NCBI RefSeq assembly: GCF_000219625.1
Contig: NC_018218.1
Span: forward strand, 3,224,001 to 3,288,000
Reading direction: 5' to 3'
DNA: 64,000 nt
From: Zymoseptoria tritici IPO323
Lineage: Eukaryota > Ascomycota > Dothideomycetes > Mycosphaerellales > Mycosphaerellaceae
The notes below the pieces were generated by a model. That model ran no database searches. It was not told the DNA's origin and saw only the letters and a list, made by a program, of their open reading frames with translations. Each line of letters opens with the position of its first letter. The first letter of the stretch is position 1. The translations under genes and the position numbers were made by a program. Positions 10,410 through 19,830 of the stretch are shown here, one piece after another.

Positions 10410-10780
10410 AGAGGGCCGGGAATACTACCGATGGTACGGAAGACTGCTCCAAGGACCTGAATGAGCTAGGACAGCTTGCTCTTTCTATCCTAGCGTCCCG
10501 CTCAGGTCAAGAACGCTGCCCAGCTGAAGATCTTTGAAGAATGCCGGCATCACACGAGCGATGGGAACCCGGCAAGCATAAGTCATGGCAAGCTGTCGGG
10601 GATGGTTGGTACACGAGCCGACGTTGTCCAAGCACACATAACGCAAAGCTTGAATATGCGGCTTGACTTGCGACAAAGGAGAGAGCTGCATGCGCCGAGG
10701 AGAAGGGACAACAGCATGATATCGTGCAACTCATCCCATCCTATATCCAGTACAAGTATCTTGCTGCAGTACTCGGCCGT
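10410..10780. other. Intergenic, convergent 3' ends
   Basis: This holds the 3' flanks of nudC and of the Zn2Cys6 factor. I see no further gene in it. Confidence 0.6.
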
Positions 10781-13050
10781 CTATAAGGGCCCATTCGCAT
10801 TAGGGTACGTCCAACCATATCCCCCATTCCCATGTCCGTCCATATCAGCATTGAAGTTCCCATATCCGTTCACGCCGCCATACCCAGTCCCATCAACTTT
10901 TGCCACTCCGTTTATTCCCGATTCCACACCAAGTCCGTTCCCGCCCATACCCACATTTGACATGACCGATACACCCATGTCCATTCCTTGTACGCCGCCC
11001 ACCAGGGGATCGACGCTGCCAGATATGTCCTCCATGATCCGTTCCCAGTCCATCCACGATAGGTCGCCGCCTTGCAACGGCGAGAAGCCTTGGTAGCCAC
11101 TCTGCAGTGGCATCGACATGTCCGGCAACGGAGGAGAAGGGACCTGCGCTTGCGAGACAGCCACAGGCGGACTCGTGTTCATAGCACCATTCCCGTTCGA
11201 CACTGCCGCCGTGGTCGGTGCAGTAATCTTCCCCTTCGCCTGCTCCCCACCATCTCTGAACGCCGACGCTTTCCGATACAACTTCTCAATCGGCCTCCAC
11301 AGCATCCCACTCCTCGTATCCGCCACATGTCCCCCGTTCAGCTCATACGCCCTCTCTACCAACTCCCACGCCTGACCCGCCAGCTCGGTGTCCCGGATAG
11401 AACACAACCCTGCCAAGCTCACCCCCAACGCATGCCATTGCACCCATACCATCCACCGCCAACCTTCAGCTTCCGGGTCGTCTTTGACGGCTTCGCTGTC
11501 GCGCATGGCGTTCACTGCGAGTTGAAGGACAAACGAGCTGTCGACGCGGGGTGGGATGGAGGAGACGTGTCTCTGTAAGGGACGCACGGCGCGAAGAATG
11601 GCAGAGGAAATCATGGTACGTCCGACGGCGTGGAGGAAGCGGTGAAAGGGATCGGCCGGATCGCAGTACCGGAAGTAGTTCTGATGAAAGTCTTTGCTGA
11701 GCTTTTGGGCGAGCTCGAGGCGTTGTTGCCAAGTTTCGCCGGTGGGACTGGTTTCGGAGAGGGAGAGACGCATGGTGAGGCTCGCGGCGGAGTGGCACAT
11801 GAGGGTGAATGTCATGTCGCAGATTCCCGTGCGGGTGGGTATGGAGGTGGAATTCTCGTCGAAGTCTTCGTCGTTGCAGAGGGTTGGGCAAGGGGTGACG
11901 GTCGAGTCTGTATCGCAGAGCGGTTGGGTGCCGCGGTCCACGGAGGCGAACGTGTCTAGTACAAGGATGGTATGCCAGATCCTTCGTCGGACCTCCTTCG
12001 TGTATGGAGTGTGAGTCGGGATTTCGCGGTGCAAGCCAATGCCGTAAGCGATTCTTATTATCAGTCCGGTCAAGGTCCACGCGCGGCGAGAAAGATCTGA
12101 CATGCGAGACGAAGCCTGAACACGAGGTTAGCTCTGGTGTTCGGGTAAAAGAACGAGATACATACAACGTAAATCACGGCCCCTGTTACAGTCGCCAGAT
12201 CGTTGGTGTTGATGAAGTCTGCTTGTGATAGTGCCACATCGACATGTCTTCGGAACTGTGATTGTAGATCCGATTTGGGAATGCCGAATCGAGCCACACA
12301 TTCTTGGTCTTGTATTGCTGACACCGCGGCGAACCAGATGGCGGCTTGAAGTACTCTATTGGCTGGCGCCTCATGTGGAAGACCCAGGTAAGAGCCGCCT
12401 TCGAGGAAGGCCTTGATAGTTGGTCGGTGGGTGGCTTTGAAGACAGTGTCCACATTTCGATGATAAATCTCGTGAAGCTCACGAGCCATTTGAGGACTGG
12501 GCTCTTGTAATGCGCCGGGCATTACGAAGATGGAGTTCGGCGGACAGACGATAAGATCGTGGGTGGGAGCAGTAGGATTGCCATTGGGAGCAGTCGGCGG
12601 ACCGGGAGGTGTACCATCGGTCTCAACATCCGACTCCTCATCCTCCAGGGCGTCTCGCAACGACTGCACTTCGCCAGTGAGGGATTGCCAGAAGTCGCTC
12701 CCTATGTACTTTCCCAAAGCCGACGGGACAATGCTTGCAGTGTTGACCGAAGTCTCAGCCTCCTCGTCCTCGCGACGAGTGGCCTCATCTTGTGGTAGAC
12801 CAGCATCTCCGCTCAGGCTCTCAACCAGAGACTCCAGCTTGGCGATTCGGTTACGAAGTTCAGAGTCGCCTGCCCTTTTCACATGTCGAGTCCGCGCTTT
12901 ACGAGTACTTTGCGTACATGATAGGTTTGATCTCTGACACTGGCCGCAGCAAGGTGAAAGTCGATCGCATTTGATCTTCCTTCGTTGACAGGCTTGGCAG
13001 GCGAGGCGGGTGTGTTGTTGTTGCGGAGTTCCTGCGCCAGACGACTCCAT
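10781..13050 (-). CDS. Zn2Cys6 fungal-specific transcription factor
   Basis: Two exons, 13050-12166 and 12115-10781, join in frame across an intron with donor GTATGT to give 739 aa. The N-terminus holds a Zn2Cys6 binuclear cluster with Cys 18, 21, 28, 35, 38 and 45 in the canonical C-x2-C-x6-C-x6-C-x2-C-x6-C spacing, followed by a basic linker and a short helical dimerisation segment near residues 63-80. The middle, from about residue 180 to 440, fits the fungal-specific transcription factor regulatory domain, including the R-R-R-I-W-H motif after the intron. The C-terminus is Gly/Asn-rich. The protein should act in the nucleus on a GC-triplet-type site; its targets cannot be told from the sequence. 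It is divergent from the C3HC zinc-finger gene at 13522. Confidence 0.9.
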
Positions 13051-13521
13051 GTCGGCAGTTTGCGAGGGCGACTACCTGTGGGGTCCAATGTGTCGCCGAT
13101 CGCCGGCCAGAAGGCTCCGACTCCAGACGATTGTGTATTGTAACAGGTAGTTTTGGGTTTTGCTGGTTCAGCTTCAATTCATGTTGGTCCAGCTTTCTGT
13201 TTCGTGTCCTGGATTCATGAGAAACTGGTGTTTTTTCCTTCAGACGCCCACTTGTTCTTCCTTGATCATGAAAATTCTTTCCTGAGCTGACCAGGATACT
13301 CACTTTTCGCAATGTGATGTGATGACTCTGAGACTTTCTCGATCGAGGCTGACCTGTCACATCTCGCTTGAGCAAGCCCCAGAAAAGGCAAATAGTGTTT
13401 GCGGCAGGAGCGGGAGATCGACGACACCAGCGCGTCTCTAGCGGCATTGTCAGATGAACTGCCGTTCGTCTTGTTGTCTTGTACAACAACACGGCATTGA
13501 GTACCATCGTCCGCCGCGACA
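13051..13521. other. Divergent promoter region
   Basis: These 471 bp separate the start codons of the Zn2Cys6 factor and the C3HC zinc-finger gene. No clear binding-site cluster was recognised. Confidence 0.5.
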
Positions 13522-14928
13522 ATGCCAGAAGCGATTGCCACCACCAAGCGCAAGTTTTACAAGGCCCTCGACGCGATCACGAATCCTTCGCAGTCTTCAC
13601 TGAAGCAGTCTACAACGGCATCCTCGACTGCCAACGAGGGCACTCCCAGCAACAAGCGATCCTCCACAGTCGCCGCTGCCTTTGACGAGGCACGTGAGCG
13701 TGCACGAAAGAGAATACGACAGAGTACATCTACGACATCACTTTCCACACTCGACCAACGCGCAGCCGTCATCTCAATACCTCGCTCGAAGACAACAAAG
13801 GATACTCGACCACCACCAAACTTCGCACCATGGTCACAAGAGAGCTTCTTGGCGCGATTAAAGACTTTCAGCAGCGTTAGTCAATGGCATCCGAAGCCCG
13901 ACGCCATCAATGAAGTGGAATGGGCGAAGCGAGGATGGGTATGCGTAGATCTGAATACCGTGTCATGCAAAGGAGGATGTGGCAAGAGAGTAGTAGTGAG
14001 CCTGGATAAGGAAAGAAAGGACACGCGCGGCAACGATGCAGAGGGAGACGACGAAGACGAGGACAACGATGAAGAGGCTGCGGCCTTCGAGCAGGCCCTT
14101 TCAGAACGCTATCGCTCTCAGATCATGTCCGGCCACGCCTTGTCCTGCATGTGGCATAAAGCGGGTTGTAAAGACGACATTTACCGTCTCCACATCGTGC
14201 GGCCCTCGATCTGGCAACCCGAACTACGAAATCGTTGTCAATCCCTCCGGAATATTCTTCCCTCTATACAAAACATCAAGACCCGACCACTCGATGATTC
14301 AAGCGACAAACTTCTCCGCGACCTCCCCAAGGACATCCTCGGTATCGACGCCACTCCCGACCCAAAAGCCTTTCAAATCGCCCTCCACGGCTGGCGCGGA
14401 TCTTCCGAGTCCGGAACACAACTTCTCCACTGCGACGCGTGTTTCCAGCGGATTGGACTGTGGATGTACCAGCCAGACTACCATTCCGGCCGGCCAAACT
14501 CCGCAGCCTCCCATGCCGATGTCGAGGTTGAAGTCGAAGATGAAGAAGAAGATCAAACGACCATCGATCTGGTCGATATGCATCGCGATCATTGTCCCTG
14601 GCGGAGTGCCGACTCGCAAAGTGCAACGGGGAGTCTGGCTGGTTTAAACGCTGTTCAGATTCTCCACCGCGTCGTGTCGACTTGCGCACGAGATTTTCGG
14701 CGGAGATCGGAGGAGCACACCATGGTTATCGATGATTCATCGCAGAGGGATGAAGAGGACGATGAAAATGTCGCACCAGTGGTGACATCGAGGGAAGAGA
14801 CTGAGAGGCAGGATAAAGAGCGAGAGTCGAAGCTTAGGAAGCTGAAGAACTTGTTCAATTTCCGGTCTAAGTCGAAGTTGGGAAAAGTATCGCTAGGGAA
14901 TTCGGCGATAGGGAAGACGGTAGGATGA
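13522..14928 (+). CDS. C3HC-type zinc finger protein, NIPA/Rsm1-like
   Basis: A single exon of 468 aa. After a low-complexity, basic N-terminus (residues 1-95) comes a C3HC zinc-finger region. It opens with F-A-P-W-S-Q-E-S-F-L-A-R-L and W-H-P-K-P, then G-W-V-C-V and a C-K-G-G-C-G segment, and continues with H-A-L-S-C-M-W-H. This is the arrangement of the ZC3HC1/NIPA and yeast Rsm1/Pml39 family, whose members act at the nuclear envelope in mRNA export or basket organisation, or as ubiquitin-ligase adaptors. An acidic insert (about residues 172-188) interrupts the domain. A second zinc-finger-like half follows with H-C-D-A-C and H-R-D-H-C-P-W. The C-terminus is charged and lysine-rich. Family assignment is good; the exact role is inferred. 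Confidence 0.85.
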   Translation: MPEAIATTKRKFYKALDAITNPSQSSLKQSTTASSTANEGTPSNKRSSTVAAAFDEARERARKRIRQSTSTTSLSTLDQRAAVISIPRSKTTKDTRPPPNFAPWSQESFLARLKTFSSVSQWHPKPDAINEVEWAKRGWVCVDLNTVSCKGGCGKRVVVSLDKERKDTRGNDAEGDDEDEDNDEEAAAFEQALSERYRSQIMSGHALSCMWHKAGCKDDIYRLHIVRPSIWQPELRNRCQSLRNILPSIQNIKTRPLDDSSDKLLRDLPKDILGIDATPDPKAFQIALHGWRGSSESGTQLLHCDACFQRIGLWMYQPDYHSGRPNSAASHADVEVEVEDEEEDQTTIDLVDMHRDHCPWRSADSQSATGSLAGLNAVQILHRVVSTCARDFRRRSEEHTMVIDDSSQRDEEDDENVAPVVTSREETERQDKERESKLRKLKNLFNFRSKSKLGKVSLGNSAIGKTVG

Positions 14929-15604
14929 AAGGGAGGGATGACATTGCCAGACTTCATGACGAAATGACCACTGTCCGAGCATAACCATGTAGACAGTACG
15001 AGGATTTCCGCAGCGATAACGAACCAGGCAGGCATCCTAATCACTTACCATTCACATCCTTCTAGCATCACAGTCGCCGTCAGGCAATGCATAAACGAAC
15101 ACATCATGAACACGAAAACGAAGCTGAAGATGATACACCACAAACATCTAACTATCCAGGGAGTACAAAACCCAGCCCACCTTCATCCTTACTCAATCCC
15201 CAAAAGAATCAGAAAGAAAACCCAGTCCGAAGAAGAAGAAATCAAAGAGAAGCAGTCAACTCAAACCCACCCTCAGCCGAAGCCGAAAAGCTGGGAGTCA
15301 AAACCGCCATCCTCCACGTTCCCTCCTCTTTCTTTGAGGTTTCCTTTGCTCATTTCCAGGAGAGTTCGAAGAAAATTCTGACCGAGGACTCGGACCTAGC
15401 GTCCAGATGTTCGCGGCGCATTCGAAACAAATGTTCGATGTCGAATGTCGTAGGAGAAAGAAACAATCCAACCCAAAAAACCCAGTCGCACCCATGTGCC
15501 AAAGAAACGCCCGAACACTTCGCTTCCATGCCCCTCGCTCAAACGTACAACAAAACGACCGTCCTCACTCAATCCTCTTCACACCCTTCCCTGCTCCTCT
15601 CCGC
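14929..15604. other. Intergenic, convergent 3' ends
   Basis: This lies between the C3HC gene and the Cep57-like gene. Open frames here on the plus strand run into the antisense of the Cep57-like gene and have no recognisable domain. Confidence 0.6.
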
Positions 15605-18538
15605 TCAAAATCCACCACTGCTCCTCCTTGTCCTCTGCCCAACTTCACTGCCCATCAAGCTCTCGTCATCTCCACTCTCGCTGATGCCCTCCCAAGGCAA
15701 CTCCTCACTCTCACTTCCCTCGTCATCCACGCTCTCCAAATCTGGCAGTCCCTCGACCTTGCTGCGGCTCTTGCGTCCGGACAGAGCGGGGCCCCATTCC
15801 TCGCCTCCTACCACACTGCTCTCCTCAGCGTCAACCGCATTCATGGTCTGCGGCTTGCGTCCTTCCAGCACGTCGTACAGTCCATACACCAGATCACACC
15901 GCTTCTCCAATAAATCCGTCAGTCTCTCCAATTCAGCCTTCAACTCTGCGCGACGGCGCCTACCCACAGCGGGGTCGTGGGCGTTGTACTTTCGATTCAC
16001 CTTCTCGCGCGAGAGTTTGAGGTGGGTGACTTCGTCTGAGAGTTTCTTGATGACCTCTGCGAGGGCGAGGTCGGGGTCTTGAGATGGGCGGATAGTCGCT
16101 GTGGTGAGATCTGCCAATTCTTCGCGGGTTGAGACTGGCTTGGGAGTTGGGATGGCAGGGTGGACGGTGCAGCCGGTGCAGGTGGCCGGCTCGTGTGGAA
16201 TATTCTTCGAGGTGATGGTGGTTTCGGTGAGGTTCTGGTGAAAGGTGATATCCGGGACGATGAAGGCCGAGGTCAAGTTGTTGGAAGGACCGCTTCGGCG
16301 ACGGCGACGAGAGGTGTTACTGAGCGTGGAAGTGTCGCCTACTTCATCGACGTCTTCGGACTGCTGCTGTTGATCCGTATGGCTTTGGAAGTCGGAGGAA
16401 TGAGGAGACTGCACACGTACGGTCTTCGAGATCTTGAGAATGTCTTCGAGCGTGCGAGCGGTCGCGGTATTGTTGGTGGATTCGATGTTCGGCATGTCCT
16501 TCATGGAGGACTTTCGCGGGATCGAGAGACGACCGGTGGACATCTTTGTGGTATCTTCCTTGTGCGTCGACGTCTTGCGGCGTGATGACAACTTCCCGTC
16601 ACGGAGTTCCTGCTCGAGCTTCTTGCGCAGATCCACGTAGGCATCGAAGTCGAGTTCACTCAGCACAGTGAGGTCCTCCTCTACAGCCTCGACTGCTGTT
16701 TGAACGACAGTCTTGGCCGGGCGTGCCTTTCGATACACGTCAATGTCGGTCGTGGAGTCTCCTCCGCTGACTTCCATCTCCGCTGGAGCAGAGACGTGTC
16801 GCTTCGAAGTTGTGGTGGTGCTACGCTCCTCCTCCATCGAAGCTCCACGACGCTGAGACCTCGACCGAGAACGAGCGTTGCTCGAACGTCGTGGTTGCGC
16901 CTGCGCACGACGTGCCTCTCGAATCTCAGCCAGCGTGTTCTCTTTTATGTTCTGCATCTCGCGCTCAATTCGGCTTGTGATCTCACGAATCAATGCATCG
17001 TCGGTATGCTCGCTTTGCTTGCGGCGGTGGGTCTGCTCTGACGCTCCTGAAGTGGCTCTGCCTTCTTTCCGGCTGCGAATGCTGTTCTCTGCCATCCTTT
17101 CGTTGGAGATGATGTTCCACGGGCCATTCCCCGCCTCTCCCGCTCCTTCACCTTTCGACGCCGAATCCTTACGTCGAATGGTGGTTCTCTTCTCCACGCG
17201 GTCGAGTCGCTCAGAGTAGTCATTATTCGTTTCCCTGAGAGCATGGACTTCCTCACGCAATTGCTCATTCTCGGCCTCCAATTGAGCTTCGCTTGCTTTG
17301 AGCGCCTCATTCTCTTCAACGAGCTGCTCGTTCCTAGCGTATGCTGAACCAATGTGGACGACCAGAGCATCACGTTCCTTTGTGATGCGGCTCATAGCAG
17401 TATCGGACACATTCGTCTTGCGCTCAGAACGGTTCAGACGTTCCTGTAGAGCCTTCACTTCAGCCTGAAGTTTCGAGTGTTGTTCTGCATTGATCTCATT
17501 CTCCATGCCAACGCCACTGTCCGGACGTTTCCCCTGCATGTCCACACGGCTCCTCAAGTCCATCAGCTCATTCTCATAATCCTCCTCACGTTTCCGCGTA
17601 TCGCTTCTCTCCGCTTCCAGCTGATTAATTCTATCCTTCAGCGTTTGCAAAGACGCATAGATCGCTCGCTCGTCTTCGGGGACCGCGATTCCTTGAACTG
17701 GCAGATGCTCTCTTGGCTGAGGCTTGAAAGATGCCGAAGCGAAGCGAGATCGTGAAGGACGCTTGACGGGGGTAGCATCTGTCCTCACGCCCGAGATGAG
17801 CTCGGCGATGTTCGGTACATTCGGTAGGGCGAATGACTGGTTGTTGGTGTATGTCACGGTCTGGGTCGTCTGCGTCGTCAAATTCCCGGTGGCCGTTCCA
17901 TTGTTAAATTCAAGGCCGACGGGATGACTGTAGCGAATTGGGATGACGTTCGCGCGGGTGGATACATGGGGTGCACTGAATCTTCCTCTCGAAGCTTTAC
18001 GTTCCTGGACTGGCTCATTCGCTGAAGTCGTCGCTCTTGCAGAATTGTCGGACACTGCGCGCTGTTTGGGGTTGCTTGTGCTCCTTTTCAGTCCATCATT
18101 CGCGCGTGCACTCTCAGTCGCGCGACGAATTGTAGCGTCCTTCCGGAGAAGACCTTCGGAATGGCGCTGTGCAGGTGCTTGGCGAGGAGGTTGTGCGGGA
18201 GAGAGATCGTACATGCTGTTGTCGTTGCCAAAATTGAAGAGCGCATTCGATGACCGATCATTGTCCTGCTCTTGTCGCGCAGCGCGCTTCACACCTCTTC
18301 CCAATTCAATAGACATGTCGCTGGAGTGTTCGGACGGCTCGGCGTATTGATCGTACTGGAGAGGCATTGAGAAGTCCTGTTGTTGCGGAGTGCTATGCAG
18401 AACGTTGTCCATACTGAATCCAGTCGCAGTCGTGAATACTTCGTTGTCGGCTGGGGAGCTCGCGCGGCTGTCGTCGTTCTGGTGGAAGTTTTTGTTGACG
18501 AAGCGGCTGCTGTTGCGAGGTCGAGAGGCTTGCGCCAT
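15605..18538 (-). CDS. Cep57/Ppc89-like spindle pole body coiled-coil protein
   Basis: A single exon of 977 aa. The N-terminal third is disordered and Ser/Gln-rich. A long coiled coil begins near residue 290 (A-S-L-Q-T-L-K-D-R-I-N-Q-L-E-A-E) and runs, with breaks, to about 450, matching the Cep57 centrosome-localisation type. The C-terminal part has a C-T-G-C-T-V-H-P segment and a helical stretch starting V-I-K-K-L-S-D-E-V-T-H-L-K, then a basic G-R-R-R-R-A-E-L region and Y-G-L-Y-D-V-L-E. This resembles the Cep57 microtubule-binding domain. In fission yeast Ppc89 is the spindle pole body scaffold of this group. The protein most likely anchors microtubule-organising material; membership is judged from pattern, not from alignment. 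Confidence 0.8.
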   Translation of the reverse strand: MAQASRPRNSSRFVNKNFHQNDDSRASSPADNEVFTTATGFSMDNVLHSTPQQQDFSMPLQYDQYAEPSEHSSDMSIELGRGVKRAARQEQDNDRSSNALFNFGNDNSMYDLSPAQPPRQAPAQRHSEGLLRKDATIRRATESARANDGLKRSTSNPKQRAVSDNSARATTSANEPVQERKASRGRFSAPHVSTRANVIPIRYSHPVGLEFNNGTATGNLTTQTTQTVTYTNNQSFALPNVPNIAELISGVRTDATPVKRPSRSRFASASFKPQPREHLPVQGIAVPEDERAIYASLQTLKDRINQLEAERSDTRKREEDYENELMDLRSRVDMQGKRPDSGVGMENEINAEQHSKLQAEVKALQERLNRSERKTNVSDTAMSRITKERDALVVHIGSAYARNEQLVEENEALKASEAQLEAENEQLREEVHALRETNNDYSERLDRVEKRTTIRRKDSASKGEGAGEAGNGPWNIISNERMAENSIRSRKEGRATSGASEQTHRRKQSEHTDDALIREITSRIEREMQNIKENTLAEIREARRAQAQPRRSSNARSRSRSQRRGASMEEERSTTTTSKRHVSAPAEMEVSGGDSTTDIDVYRKARPAKTVVQTAVEAVEEDLTVLSELDFDAYVDLRKKLEQELRDGKLSSRRKTSTHKEDTTKMSTGRLSIPRKSSMKDMPNIESTNNTATARTLEDILKISKTVRVQSPHSSDFQSHTDQQQQSEDVDEVGDTSTLSNTSRRRRRSGPSNNLTSAFIVPDITFHQNLTETTITSKNIPHEPATCTGCTVHPAIPTPKPVSTREELADLTTATIRPSQDPDLALAEVIKKLSDEVTHLKLSREKVNRKYNAHDPAVGRRRRAELKAELERLTDLLEKRCDLVYGLYDVLEGRKPQTMNAVDAEESSVVGGEEWGPALSGRKSRSKVEGLPDLESVDDEGSESEELPWEGISESGDDESLMGSEVGQRTRRSSGGF

Positions 18539-19830
18539 TGTGGTCGCAGCGCGTTGACGGCGAGGGTATGGTATGCCGCAAAGAACTGCCGGAATGTGCG
18601 CTGCTGTGTTATTATCACTGTACTTTGCACTGTTTCTTGTGTTGCAATTCGATTTGGCGGTTGTAGCGCAACGTTCGCATTGGTGGTGATATCTTTTGAG
18701 AAGCAGCGATCTGAGCGTGGTCTGGGAGTCGCGTCAACAAGTAAACAGAGACGGCGGCCCGTTCCGTCGGATGAGCTTTTGAAGAGATCAGCCCAGCTAG
18801 CCCATCCTCCACTCCACCTCACTCTGATGATGGGTACAGTGTGTCCCACCATTGCATTGGAGCTCCTCGATTCGATGGCCAGTATTCGCAATGCCTCCAT
18901 CTGGCAGCTGGACGAATGCGACGTGTCGACTTCCTCGAACGCACGACCTGCCACCTCCTTCACAACTTCATCACATTTCTCGTGCATGATGGTCGCACAG
19001 CGATGTTCGCGCTGCAGACGGCTCTTCTCCTACTCGCCAGTATCGACAAGGAGTCCTGGATTGTGCATTTGGCGATCCACATCAACGTCGACCTCACGCT
19101 GCTCGACGACCTCGTCCGACACTCTCTGTGAGCTTGCCCGCCGAATTGTCCTCCATTATTGTGAATCAAACGTGAAGGATGCGTCTTTCACGATACCAGA
19201 CGTGAGTTTCGTCTTGCCGCCTATGCCCCACTGCTGGATCTTGTCACAGAGCTGCTCATTGTGAACGGAAGCTGACGACTGAAGTGAAGTGTTCGCCGAC
19301 ATGGCTCTGGTAAACTGTCGCCGTGACCGTTCATATCCGTTTTGGACAAGTCCCTCGTCCTGTCAGTGAGACGTGCAAGTTGGCAAGCACTTTCTTCTTC
19401 CACGTCAAGGTCTGTGAACGCTCATTTCTCATGTCGCTGTCTTCTCATCTTAAATAGAGCCCTCTGTCGCCAGTGCAACCGTCTTCCCTTCTCTTCACCA
19501 CGAGCAACGTCTTCTTTTCGTCGTATTCCTCGATGCTTCTATGAGTTTGTCCCTTCACCTTGGCCACCAAGCTCATATCTCTGTCAAAAACTTCATTCGA
19601 CGTGACCACCTCACTTCTCGGAACTTCACTTGGTACGTTGCGCCATTACTTCACCTCTTCTGCTTCACTCTGTTGCTGCGTTTGTCGAAGTACGTCATCA
19701 CCTCACCTGCTGATCTCGCCGTTTGCGCAGTGCTTCACTCTCAGACGACCATCTGTTTTCTTCTTCATCTGCACCTCTTCCCCTTTCCTCCACTTCCAAT
19801 TCAACCTCCACTTTCACACCACCCAGCTTC
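18539..19830. other. Divergent intergenic region, 1.3 kb
   Basis: This separates the starts of the Cep57-like and dynamin-like genes. The last 350 bp before 19831 are rich in C/T (for example around 19500-19830), which fits a pyrimidine-rich fungal promoter or leader. Open frames here look like chance. Confidence 0.5.

Noticed and set aside
11466..12167. 233-codon minus-strand open frame
   Set aside because: It is an alternative frame of the Zn2Cys6 gene, Arg/Pro/His-rich, crossing that gene's intron.
15087..16082. 331-codon plus-strand open frame
   Set aside because: It overlaps the antisense of the 977-aa Cep57-like gene, is low in complexity (Ser/Pro/Lys/Asn-rich) and has no domain.
18289..18987. 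232-codon minus-strand open frame upstream of the Cep57-like gene
   Set aside because: It overlaps the real N-terminus in another frame and shows no domain or splice support.
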